The position numbers were made by a program, and so were the translations under genes. This document shows positions 44,170 through 54,863 of a DNA stretch of 64,000 bases, piece by piece. The DNA is taken from positions 124,001 to 188,000 of the forward strand of contig MU130379.1 in NCBI GenBank assembly GCA_015039465.1, in the 5' to 3' direction. Under the pieces are notes generated by a model that was not told where the DNA came from, did no database searches, and saw nothing but the letters and a program-made list of their open reading frames with translations. Source of the stretch: Phlegmacium glaucopus. Lineage: Eukaryota > Basidiomycota > Agaricomycetes > Agaricales > Cortinariaceae. Numbering within the stretch: position 1 is the first letter of the stretch; the number at the start of each line of letters is the position of its first letter.

Positions 44170-45460
44170 AGATAAAGTGTAGGTTGAGAGGGGGAATAAG
44201 CTGACTCGCTGGGGGTATTTGTTGGGGACTACTTACTACTCAGGCCCAGAGTTTAAACTTTATAGATACTGCAGGATGCACAGGATGCATAGCGTTTTAT
44301 GACTTGAATGTTAGATTTACAGAAAAGCACAGCGCTCCTTAAATCGCGCATCATATTAGTGGGCGGCGATTTTCCCTGTCAAGTACGATTAGCCTTGAAC
44401 GTTTGAGCATTAACTTTGGCTCTGAATTTTGGCTCTGGTCACGGTGTGCATTAAGTGGTTTGAGTAAGTGAGTGAGACAAGTACTGCTACCATCTACTAG
44501 GCACACCACGGTTCATGCTGGGATATCCATTCACCAACCGGCCATCCGCGGGCGACTCGCCAACAATTGATGTGGAAATAGGCCGTTAATGTCGGCGTCT
44601 AATTATGTCTAACGTCGGCTCAGCGGCTGCCCAGGCTATCCGACTCAGACTCTTAATCGTCGTCATTCCATCGTTCCACACTGGATATCTACTCGAATGG
44701 ACGCCTACAAAATTAAATTATAGACATGATCGAGCAAGTACATCACTTCTCCAAAGGATATCATTTACTGACCAAAGTACGATGCACCATCATTACAGTG
44801 GCTATTCAGCGTCCCGTCAAATATCATCAGATTACCCAGGTTACTGTTCTGGATCAGTTTCGCGCTTGTTCAAAACGGATGGCTATGTTCACGGTTGGGA
44901 TGAAACTTTCATAATTTCGGGTCACTTACCTCCTAATAGGCTCATATAGATGATAATGCAAGGGAATGACCACGCCATATAGGTAGCAGAGTGGCGGTCA
45001 TCTGGGACTCAAAAATTGTACTGCCGGAACGAAGCAGAGAAGCATCAACGTAAGCGTACTAGTCACGTGTTGAAGACGAGGTTGGCAGTTATTGATTAAC
45101 GACTAGTACGCATACTCAACTAATTGAGGAGATCAGAAACTTAGCCGAAGTTGTACGACGAGATTGTCGAATAAATAATCCCCAAAAAATCAATGGGCAT
45201 CTGAGTTTTGTCCGAGTCTGTCGGGAAATGGTTAGCTTATAGGTTATTTTTATGTCCGGCCGGCAACTTCTCGACGTCAAAAGCACATCAGTGTCAGGTG
45301 TCAGGAGCATGCCGAGACGATTGTCATTTCGATCATCGATTAGGCCCCTTTCCAACTTTATGTCAGAGAAATTCGTCAGATGGTGGCAGGCGCAGCCAGT
45401 GCCAGTTAGATCTATTAATTGGTAGCGAATGAATTTTGGTTTTCTACAGTGGTAAGTAAA
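44170..45460. other. No gene recognised
   Basis: Open frames here (44605-44949 plus strand, 45116-45355 minus strand, 45208-45432 plus strand) show no family resemblance and no splice logic. An 11-bp inverted pair GCGTACTAGTC/GACTAGTACGC sits at about 45052-45112. Confidence 0.4.
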
Positions 45461-45466
45461 TTTGTG

Positions 45467-46828
45467 CTATTGTAAAGTAGAAGCTTCTTCTGATGGTGCC
45501 TTGGAATACAAGAAATGACCATCCTTGGTGAAATTCTCAACCACTCTCTGTCCACCAGTCGGTGAGACGACCCAAGACATGAACTCCTCGCAAATCATCT
45601 GATTAGCAACAGATGCCCTTTTTCCGCGCAGTACGCGAGCTGGGTTAAGTAACAGGTCGTTGGCGTCATCCGTTCCACGCTTGAAAACTTTCAGGCGAGA
45701 GGATATGGATTTCGGACTGCAAAGCCACGATCCGAGATCAGTGAGGGTATATTCTGACAACAACGCAGCGGCTTGCAGAGCTTCAGAAGGGAACCGCTGA
45801 TATTGATGGTACCATTTTGAGTAGTTAAGCGCCCAAGGAACCTAAGGAATCACAAAAAGATCGTCGTTAGAAGGTTAATAGATGATATGAAAAAAGAAAG
45901 AGAAAAACCTGGCCAATGGTAATGAATATCTGGCTTTCCTTGATGTTGGTAGCACTCTTGTCGAAACGAGACAGAAACCGAGTGGCTGGTCGCAAATCGG
46001 GATCCGGCGGAGTCTAAGGGAAATACAGATTAGTAAGATGGGATGGTCTTTGCTAATAATGTAAGGGGTGGTTTCTTACAACTACGTCAGCGTTGCCACA
46101 GGCAACGATTTTATTGAACATGGTCAGGATGTCATCATTCTCTTCTAACCCTGCGGGATTGGATATGGGTCCTACAAGGATGAAATGATCCTAAACGGTT
46201 GATTTGGATAATTCAACATAAATTGTCACCATCAAAGATGCAGGCTTACCCGATAGCCATAAACTCTCTCCACTGCGTCGCCCGTATCAAGCGTTTGTTT
46301 TTCGGCCGCAGAATTGTAGGTAAGGGCAACATCTACGGTACCGGAGGACAGAAGGGCGAGACTATCCGTGGTGTCTCCTAAATACCATGCAACCTAACGA
46401 TCGGAAATGTCCCCTTAGTCAATTATCGTGTGCCATATATGTATAGAACGTACCTCAAAAGGCGGGACTCCTTTTGAAACCATGTATTGTATAAATTCAT
46501 CCGCCCAAGCACGTATAAACCCTGTTTGTCCTGCACCTCCATTGGCAATACGCAAACGCACGCCTTGAAAGTTCGCATTTTCATAACCTCCATTGTAGAT
46601 AGCGCGTGGTGCTGTAGAGATTGTAGGGCCAGACGCTGCAGGGGTTACAGAGGGGCTATTGGTGAGAGTCGTCATGCTCTCATCTCGACACAAAGAATAC
46701 TGGTCTCCTTTGGGGTCAATGATCACAGCATTATCTGCGGGATAATTTTGACCAGACCGTTGCACCGTGTGTGATGGCTGCTGCGCAAATCTATGAATAA
46801 AATGCGTGAATGCACTGAGGAATAACAT
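45467..46828 (-). CDS. Tungstate/molybdate-binding-like PBP domain protein
   Basis: Five exons: 46828-46454, 46393-46250, 46190-46080, 46013-45909, 45841-45467; all introns are short GT-AG and all phases are 0; 369 residues. The N-terminus MLFLSAFTHFIHRFAQ is hydrophobic and may be a signal peptide. Blocks typical of TupA-like substrate-binding proteins found in fungi are present: IYNGGYENANFQGVRLRI, GQTGFIRAWADEF, WYLGDTTDSLALLSSGTVD, ALTYNSAAE and DHFILVGPISNPAG. Such proteins bind tungstate or molybdate in bacterial ABC systems; the fungal versions have no obvious transporter partner and their role is unknown. It is intact, with CpG content like host genes. Confidence 0.8.
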
Positions 46829-46869
46829 GGCGACCAGGAAAGACGATGGAATACCTAATGCACTCTTTA

Positions 46870-48460
46870 CAACAAAGGAAACCTGGCTATATCAGAAAGT
46901 TTTAGGGCCTCATGTTTTACCGGTGATATCAGGCAAGTCTACATTCCAGATCCCTTTTGTCGATATTAAAATTTGAAGTTTAGACGTAAGAAAGGGTCGG
47001 CCCGATCCAGAGACTGTCCGTTAGATATATTAAACACTGAGAGCTTAGGAGGGTTGTGTAGGACCGAAGGGCTCAAGGGCCTATATCAGGTATTACACGA
47101 GGGTTGCTTCTGGGCCTTCATCAATCGTTTCCCAGATTTTAGGGTCACCTGTATCCTTCAAACTCACACAGAAGAGCATATGCCCTCAATCGATAATCCG
47201 GAGTCTCGACATGTGCTAGGCAACGAGGCGGGAGATCGAGGGATGGAAAGCACCCTTGTGGAAGAACTCGAAGCCCATCGACGCAGAGTGTTATTATGTT
47301 TTCGTTTCTAGTCGCACTTCGGAATATTGGATAGGTTTAGATAAGGAAAGGATTAGAAGATAGAATACCTCACTTTGAGTTCAACGGGAGAGATGAAGTT
47401 GATGAAATCGCATTTGCTATCTGCAGGGTTTTCGACGCTTCGTAGTCATGAAAGGCTCATTCCGAGGAACAAAGAAACCCTGATCAATCCCTTGGCTAAC
47501 CGTCAGAATTATCAGAAATTTTCAGATGCCGCGGCCAATTGTTAGGGTAGATGATTAATATAGGTGTCCTCCCAAGCTCTTTGATCAGTGTCCCCAATTG
47601 TTTTTGGAATTCCTCCTGACATTCCGATCATGTCCTGATCTAACGCTTTTGGATATGGCATGCTCTCACTTGAGTCGAGTAATCGTCCTCGAGGACAGGC
47701 TTCATCCAACACCATATGGATCCGACATTATGTATAGAAACGAGGAGCATCGGGAACGCCTCCTGTGGAAATCCTTCTTCGGAGAACTGTACCGAATTTA
47801 TTTTGAATGATCCCACATTCAATCTTTTCTTTCTCGTTCAATGCTGTCAAGTACTAGTGCCAAAGAATTTTCGTCAGGTATTCTTGGACCTTTGATCATT
47901 CTTATCGCCCACAAGAGAGTCAGATGTCAAGGCTCTGTCAAAGATAAAGATATACACTTATCACTGGCCTTCGTGTGAGGATTCACCACATTGTCTGAGT
48001 TATTGTTTCTTTGGAAAAATGCGTAGCCCCCAAAATGTCCATCCCTACGCGGAGTCATCAACATGTAGGATGTAATCCTGTACCGGCCATACAGTGGCCG
48101 GTATATATTGTTCCCTTTGTTTCGAAAATAAATGGAAACAATATCCAATCCGGAATGAAAGTTGAAACCCACACGTCCAGGACAATGGTAACTTGTTGAA
48201 GGTGGACGAGAACCATGTGCCATTTACCATTTGCCTGCTAGGGAGCCGAAATGCTTAATCCCGCGCCACCAACATGTTGCTTATGCATGAGGCGTGATGC
48301 ACCAACCAATTGAAGTAGTCGGGAAGAGATGTGGGTATCGGCTCGGCTGACATGTCAAATAACACGGATACAGATAAGATTAGACCATACTTCCCGACAT
48401 CTTCCTCAAAGGTATCTAGTAGGCCGCATTTAAACTTATTTATTTCTCCTAGGCGAAAGG
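46870..48460. other. Unresolved region, possible plus-strand gene fragments
   Basis: Plus-strand frames at 46973-47311 and 47598-47810 have coding-like composition (the second encodes DLTLLDMACSHLSRVIVLED) but could not be joined into a gene, and no family is recognised. A CGGCCATA/TGGCCGGTAT palindrome lies at 48083-48103. Frames on the minus strand at 47927-48230 look like shadows. Confidence 0.3.
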
Positions 48461-48468
48461 AGATTATA

Positions 48469-49753
48469 TCACATAATAGTCTTATCGCCCTTTTGATTCT
48501 TTTTTCTTTTCTTTTTCTGAGATGAACCGAATCCTTGGCTTGTAGAATCATTCGGTTCAGGTACGGTAATGTCTCGTATACGTTTCTGAGGAACGGTGAT
48601 TGCAAGGTTAGAGGTAGATTCGGCGGACCGAGAGATCTCATCAGCTGCGCTGTGTGTAGGCGAATTATCGTAAGGAACCATGAGCTTCGGCTCTGAAAGG
48701 ACTGCACGGTATGTTTTGCGTGTTTCTATGGTAGATGGCTCAGTAAATAAGGTGAACAATTTTTTACAAACAATAAAGCTTACGGGCGCGTACGATAAGC
48801 GACTTTGGCACCTTGGTGGATGCTGCATGAGCGGAATCCTGAGCGAGTCCCAAGATTGCAATACTGGTGAATTTGAGTGTTAGAAGTTTGGAATAGCACA
48901 AGAAATGGAAACAGACAGATTGGCAACATCCCTGGGGGGTCGAATATCCGCCTCTGCCACTGCGCCCCCGCTAATTATGAGGCCTTTGCCCTTGGTAACG
49001 CGAACGAGTTCTCTAGTAGTTGCCCACCAGTTCCGTTTGGCACTTGGACCACTTTCCGCCACATTTGCTTCAACAAATATTGCGTCACTCTCACCCCCCA
49101 AGGCCCCAACGTAGTTGATCTCGAAAACTGCACCGTTCTTTATGGCCGTTCGGATGAGAGTATGCTTGAGATGATACGGTAGTCTAGGAAGTGTTAATGG
49201 GAGTGCGATGATATGGGCAGTTAGTTGTGATGGAAGACTATGAGTCAGACATGCAGAAGAGAATGTGGCATGTGTCGTTGGAATCAGAGCTATCAAGTCG
49301 TATCCGTTGAAAAGAGGAACATTAGCATTGATCTGCTCGACAGAATTGAGGGCTTGTTAGCTGGAAACGAATATTAACAACTGACCAATCCAAAGCCTTT
49401 CTCGCTATCTTGATCAAGGATGATATTGAGCCTCTTTAGATACAATATACCAGGTCGCGGTCGTAGTTGGTTAAGAAGGTCATCGAGAAAATTGAAATGA
49501 CTTTTCGAGTCAACTTTCTTTAATACCGTCTGCGAAAACGCGATGACAGAATATCCTACTTGAGATTGTTCAGAAAATTGTTAAAGGGATGAATTTTTGA
49601 CTGACAATGGACTAGAATATCAACTCGTGCTTCAATGGCACTTATTTGAGGGATACCAAAAGTTGTTTGTCCTTCGGATTGTTGTGGTTGTTTTCCTTTC
49701 TTTGAAGTGTTCTGAGAGAACCTATGCACCGGCACATTGAGGTCAAAAAACAT
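48469..49753 (-). CDS. RPP1: Ribonuclease P/MRP protein subunit Rpp30
   Basis: Five exons: 49753-49606, 49558-49386, 49332-48917, 48863-48784, 48725-48469; 357 residues. The start MFFDLNVPV is the usual one for the fungal family. Key blocks are EARVDILVHLGYSVIAF, RPGILYLKRLNIILD, NGYDLIALIPTT, SLPSQLTAH, KNGAVFEINYVGALG and KGLIISGGAVAEADI, then LGLAQDSAHAAS and a basic, lysine-rich tail (QKKKRKKNQKGDK). The protein forms a TIM-barrel-like subunit of RNase P and RNase MRP and acts in the nucleus in 5' tRNA maturation and rRNA processing (established). It appears intact and is a single-copy housekeeping gene, a useful anchor for synteny. The symbol follows yeast RPP1 (human RPP30). Confidence 0.88.
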
Positions 49754-50211
49754 CAGTGTTTCTCTTTTTTTGGAAAAGGGCTAGTTCTGCGAGGGCGCGG
49801 TTGTTGTCACTGAGAAAAGAGTGTAACGGCCCGTCGTCTTTTGGAACTGAGATCAAAATTTAGAGGACCGATTTCCATATGTGACGACCATGCACCAAAT
49901 TTTCCATTACTTGCTTCTGCATTGTACCTCAGCGCCTATTAAGTTGCAAGACTTGCCACCTGTTACCACGAGGCCTCTTTTTTACGCCCCTTGATGATCA
50001 TATTCTAAGTTCTCCAAGTATAATGGTAGAGGCCCCGCGGAGACACTTATGATGTTCTGTTGTATTCAGGTGGCTCGAAGCTTAAGCTCTGCGAACCCAA
50101 TGACACTCCCGCTGACTCTAGTCGATAAATGGACCACTGGGCCCTTCTGGTGGCGTAATACAATCAAGTCCCTTTTCAAGTATCTAAAGACATACTTGTT
50201 CCTCTGAAACA

Positions 50212-51300
50212 ATGCCACTACCTCCTATCTATGTTGCGAGACATTCAAGACGACGTCGGAAATATACCCGCATCCATATTTCGCCTCTCCCGTGGATCAT
50301 CCAATGCATCATCATGCCTCTGATCCATGACAAGATCGACTAATCCTCTGCAAGCAAGTATCGCATATCTTTCGGAAAGAAGCAGAAATCGCACTCTACC
50401 GGGATGTTGTAGGCATGACCATCGACCAACACCATCGTTTTATAAACACAATAAACCATACTCCCCGCCTAGGAAGTCTCGTTCAGAGATATGAGTACTG
50501 CATGTTCGACTGTGCACGAAAGGTAATTGCAGAAACGCTATCAGCGTTCTATACTTTGAGGGTCAATCTCCGAGAGTTCCGGTTCACTGGTGATAAGAAG
50601 ATGCCGTTGACTTATGCTATCCTTCCCAGCATGGACAACATTAGGACGCAGCTTACAACTCTGTATTGGAGATGCTCAGATGTAGACGAAGACCACGTTG
50701 CTCAGTTCTTCATCAAAAGGCTTAATTAAATTAAATATAATCTGGGCCTAGAGCATCGTCCCCTAACCTTCAGTTCATCATCTACGGGCAACTACAGGTA
50801 ATAGCTGGACAATTCGTACCCTGCTTCCAGGTCGAAACAACACAAAACTTTACTGGATACCCAATCTCGAGTTATATACCACAACCTTGAGCATTATTCA
50901 GCCTGCTCTCGATGCATTTTCCAGAATCCGAATACATTCCTTTGGAGGTGACGCAGTCAACAAACTTTTATCTCATACTCTGCCATATCTCACTTCGATT
51001 GAAATCCTTGAACTAATTACTATGTCTGTGAGCCTTAATCTCTGTCTTCACCCACGAACAAACAAGTCACTGATATAACCTCGGTTTCAGGGGCATGGCC
51101 TACCTGGCCATGCACATTGCATACCAAATCTCCGAGTACTTCTCCCAGCCCTCCGTCAAATCACCACAAAATTGCGGGCGGCTTGTTTTGCATGCACCGG
51201 AACATTGACTGTTGATATGGAACTCTTTGCAGGTACGAGCAGATCGGGGAAAGTACTATTATCGTTGGTCGCGCTATAGTTCTCGCGTGGAAGCGGATGT
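50212..51300 (+). CDS. F-box/LRR-like protein, structure incomplete
   Basis: A plus-strand reading contains KEAEIALYRDVVG, the LYRDV-type motif that follows the F-box in many agaricomycete F-box proteins, and then RLGSLVQRYEY, a leucine-rich stretch up to 50729. After an intron-like gap (donor GGTAATAG near 50797, acceptor TTCCAG near 50831) coding-like sequence resumes (TLSIIQPALDAFSRIRIHSF, LPYLTSIEILEL) and ends near 51230-51300. The F-box itself is not clear and the first exons are in conflicting frames, so the gene may be partly decayed. Members usually bind Skp1 in SCF ubiquitin ligases. Confidence 0.45.
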
Positions 51301-52105
51301 GATATAGATTTTTTTTATGACGTCAGATGGGCTTTGTATTACGACTCGTGGAGCAAAATGACTTGCCTCAACATAAATTCTAGCACTTTCCGATTTTGCG
51401 AGAAGCATTTGAACTGAGGCATCGTGAGAGGTATTAGAGAAGTGCAATAAATCCGATAATATCATAATATCACAACCTAGCACGGGATTTTCATCTGCGC
51501 CCAAAAGATTCCTGTGCGGTGCGGAACATGAGATGGCAATGTAGAAATTGACAGAGAAACGACTTATGATTGAACTGAGGCAACCTTTTGTCACAACATC
51601 GTGGTTTTCCTCAACCTTGCTTTTCTGATTCCCTCGTCAGGATAATCCGTTGTACCAAAGTTGTGGCTCATGATCTAGCCTCTGTTCAAATTTCTTATGA
51701 TACTTGAACACTTCCTTTTTAGATAATAATGAGTTAAAGGCGAACACGTTACTAGCAGACCAATTTTATTTTTTCGTAGAAAGGGGCACGCTTTAAATTA
51801 CCATCTGAGGGCGAACTGGCCAGTGACGATGTATTCAAACAGTTTCCAACAGACTAGGAGTACTGACTTTGTATCTAGTAATTGAGTTGGTGCTGGCTGT
51901 GCTGTTCCTTCTCTTCTTACAAGTACCATATCAGAACCCCATCTTTAATTGTCATGAGTGATAGAACCAAAGGACCGTATAAAATCATGTAGTCATCAGT
52001 AACCTGGCTTTCCCAAGGCTTTCCTCCCAGAAATTCAAGGGAGTCGCTGAGGATGTCTTCGTTTTCTAGATCAGCTATTGTCATAATATACGTCTGTCTC
52101 ATCAT
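51274..52105 (-). pseudogene. Nicotinamide N-methyltransferase-like (NNT1) remnant
   Basis: The upstream frame (52105-51917) has LENEDILSDSLEFLG and DDYMILYGPLVLSL. The downstream frame (51594-51274) has LGCDIMILSDLLHFSNTSHD and LLAKSESARIYVEA, which resembles the post-motif region of fungal seven-beta-strand methyltransferases of the NNT1/EFM7 type. A TTDYPDEGI motif lies between in another frame. The SAM-binding glycine motif was not found in frame, so the gene looks frameshifted or partly deleted. It converges on the F-box-like gene. Confidence 0.45.
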
Positions 52106-52592
52106 GGTAATTAATATACATCAGTGAGATAAGATGGAATTCATCCTTGAGCAAACATACCTTTGCACGGTGTGCCAGTAGTAGGTGCCGATGAAGTATT
52201 AAAATAAGAAGCGCAAGGTAATATATTCTTCAAGCCTAAACGGGTATTGTTGGTCAAAGATCGTCCCAACTGGTGGCTCAGACATTCTATGCCAATAGAA
52301 AATGTGATAATCTACCTGTTGAAGTACTTCCTGGGCCGGGGCCCTGGCGCCTGAGGCTTTACGACACCTTATCAAGTCAGAGCGCTGGCCCTCAAGTGAT
52401 TTGGGCGCTGCCCATCAAATTGTTGTGATTGCACACAGGGCATCTTCAAATATTCTTTCTGAGGCTGACACCTGCCCCCTATGATACACATTGAGCTCCT
52501 GCAGCTTCCTGATCACGCACGCCAGATCCGAGTTGCGAAGTCAGACTCCGCCGTGGGAACATCACGGAGCTCTCTCTTTGACCATCATCATC

Positions 52593-54863
52593 ATGTCGAG
52601 CGAAAGACCGTTTAAGAACAATCGTATAACTAAAGTTATTCGATATTTAAAGGGGAAGTTCTCTTCTCCTGTTCCTTTGTCACACCCGCCCACACCATTG
52701 TCGATCGATGTGGATTCAAGCTCTGATAACCGTATGGCAACGACAGATGCTGGAACAAGGTGAGCAGCGAAATTCCCTATTTGCTTGATTATTTACTTAA
52801 ATCTACTCACCCTTTTAAGCCATTTACCCCTTAAAATGTTGCCTGTGGCGATCGACGCTGCTACAGCGGTTATGACCGCGGAAGGAGACACAATGTCCCT
52901 CCCAAATTCCGTACCAGTTTCAGCATCGATACCTATCGTGCCCGGGCAACTTGGTTCTGCTAGTAGCCCAGGACCAGAAACTACATCTATGGTCAGCGCC
53001 CGTCTTGCGTTCACGACCATTGTTGTTAATGGCTTCTCATCTAGTACACGGCTCCAAACATCCATGGTCCAATGTCTGCCTTCCAAGGTGCTAACGATGT
53101 ACGCCTGCATCACTCAACGATTAACATGGCCAATAGTGTAAGCATCATTCCATCTATACAAAAACCAATCCCAATCTGTGTACTGACAGTTCTATCATCG
53201 TGTCAGATGACTCAGATCCATATGCATATACCATTCAATGCTGATGGAGATGAACAATCGAACTCTCGAGTCATAGTGGGCAATATAATCTTTGAAGTCA
53301 GCTGATTTGTGCTGAATGCTAGTTCATAGGATGCACTACATGAGAAGCTCTTGCCACGTGCTCAGTTTGCAGAATACGACGCAGCATCTCCACGCAACGC
53401 ATGTACGGAGAACACTCGCAAAGCCATCCTTGATTCATTGCAAGTATGGGCCAGTGATGATATGACCACAAAGGTATATTGGCTCAACGGGATGGCTGGA
53501 ACCGGGAAAACGACAATTGCTTACTCTTTCAGCGAAATCCTGCGTGGAAAGGGTTCCCTTGGTGGTACCTTCTTCTGTTCTCATCTCCGGGCTGATACCA
53601 GTGATGTTCATTGCATCATCCCCACCATCTCCCTTCAGTTGGCCAAGTACCTCCCTTCCCTGCCCCACCTTATCTTGGATGTAGTAAAAACTGACCCAAG
53701 TCCTGACTGCAAATCTTGGAGGATTACCAAACAATTCCTGAACTTCATTGTTAGACCACTCACTGCTGCATACAGGGATACTGGAGAAGGAGTAATTGTC
53801 CCAGTTATTGTTCTTGATGCTCTGGATGAGTGCCCCGATCAGTCCCTTGTGGCTGAGTTGCTTTCTGTGATATTAAAGCACAGTAAATCTCTTCCAGTCA
53901 AGTTCTTCATCACTAGTCGTCCAGAACTAGGGGTGATGGAGACTTTTGATGGTTCTTTGAATCATTCCAATTTCATCCTTCATGAGGTTGAAAAGGAGAT
54001 TGTACAAGCTGATATTGAGCTTTACATTAAAGCTTACTTGCTTGGTGGTAAAACTAAGTATAATTGGCATAATTGGCCACCCCAGGCTGAAGTTGAAAGC
54101 CTTGTTAAGATGTCTGGTACTTTGTTCATTTATGCAGCAACTGTCTGCAAGTATATTACTCAGAGAGGTAGCTCTAGCATGCCTAAGCGACTTTCAGATG
54201 TGGTCAATCTTGCATTAGAAACCACATCTTCTCTAACCCAACCACTACATGTTCTTTATGAAAGAATTTTGGATGCTGCTTATGATTCTGCAAATATTGG
54301 GGAGGCATGGAATATAGACATGGTTCTGACAGCTGTTGTATATGTCTATAATCCTCTTTCTATGGTTGCCATTAGTCTTTTGATGCAAATACCCATGGAA
54401 CAAGTTGATGCAGCCCTTTCTTCCCTTCATTCATTGATACATATTCCATCATATCAACACTCTGCTAAGCAGATCTCAGTACTCCATGCTTCCTTCTACA
54501 ATTTCATTAGTAATCACATTCTTTCCTCAAAGCATTATCTTGATCCTTGTGTTTCACATAAACATCTAGCACTTCAGTGTCTGTCCTTGATGGAGAAAGA
54601 ATGGTCACAGAAAGAAAGGGTATCCTACTTGGCAGAGAGGAAATGTGAAGAAATTTCTGAAGCTCTTGCATATGCTTGTGGTAGCTGGGCCATCCATTTT
54701 ACATATGCAGACAACAATGAATGTATTGAATTGAAGTATTTCTTTCAGAGACATCTTCTGCGATGGATGGATTGCTTGAGTATTTTAGGAAAGTTGGAGA
54801 CTGCAATGTATTCATTGCAAAAATTAGAAAATTGGGCAAATGTAAGTGATCTTGTTGCTGCAG
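52593..54863 (+). pseudogene. NACHT-WD40 (fungal NLR) gene: N-terminus and NACHT domain
   Basis: A start at 52593 (MSSERPFKNN) with a donor after 52759 is plausible; further 5' exons up to 53330 include FQGANDVRLHHSTINM. The 510-residue frame from 53351 (acceptor near 53330) has QFAEYDAASPRNAC, Walker A GMAGTGKT, FFCSHLRADTSDV, Walker B VIVLDALDEC and FFITSRPEL, then a helical region. At 54842-54863 the sequence GTAAGTGATCTTGTTGCTGC-AG is followed by a frame change into the WD40 part, and 25 bases later an in-frame TAG (54886-54888) interrupts that frame. NACHT-WD40 proteins act in fungal non-self recognition and programmed cell death (known from HET-E/HET-D). This copy looks inactivated. Confidence 0.85.

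Noticed and set aside
45052..45112. GCGTACTAGTC/GACTAGTACGC inverted pair as a regulatory operator
   Set aside because: A single 11-bp inverted pair with no nearby start codon; probability of chance or relic of a small element is too high.
48255..48707. 150-residue minus-strand frame overlapping Rpp30
   Set aside because: It overlaps the last Rpp30 exon in another frame and has no family resemblance; treated as a shadow.
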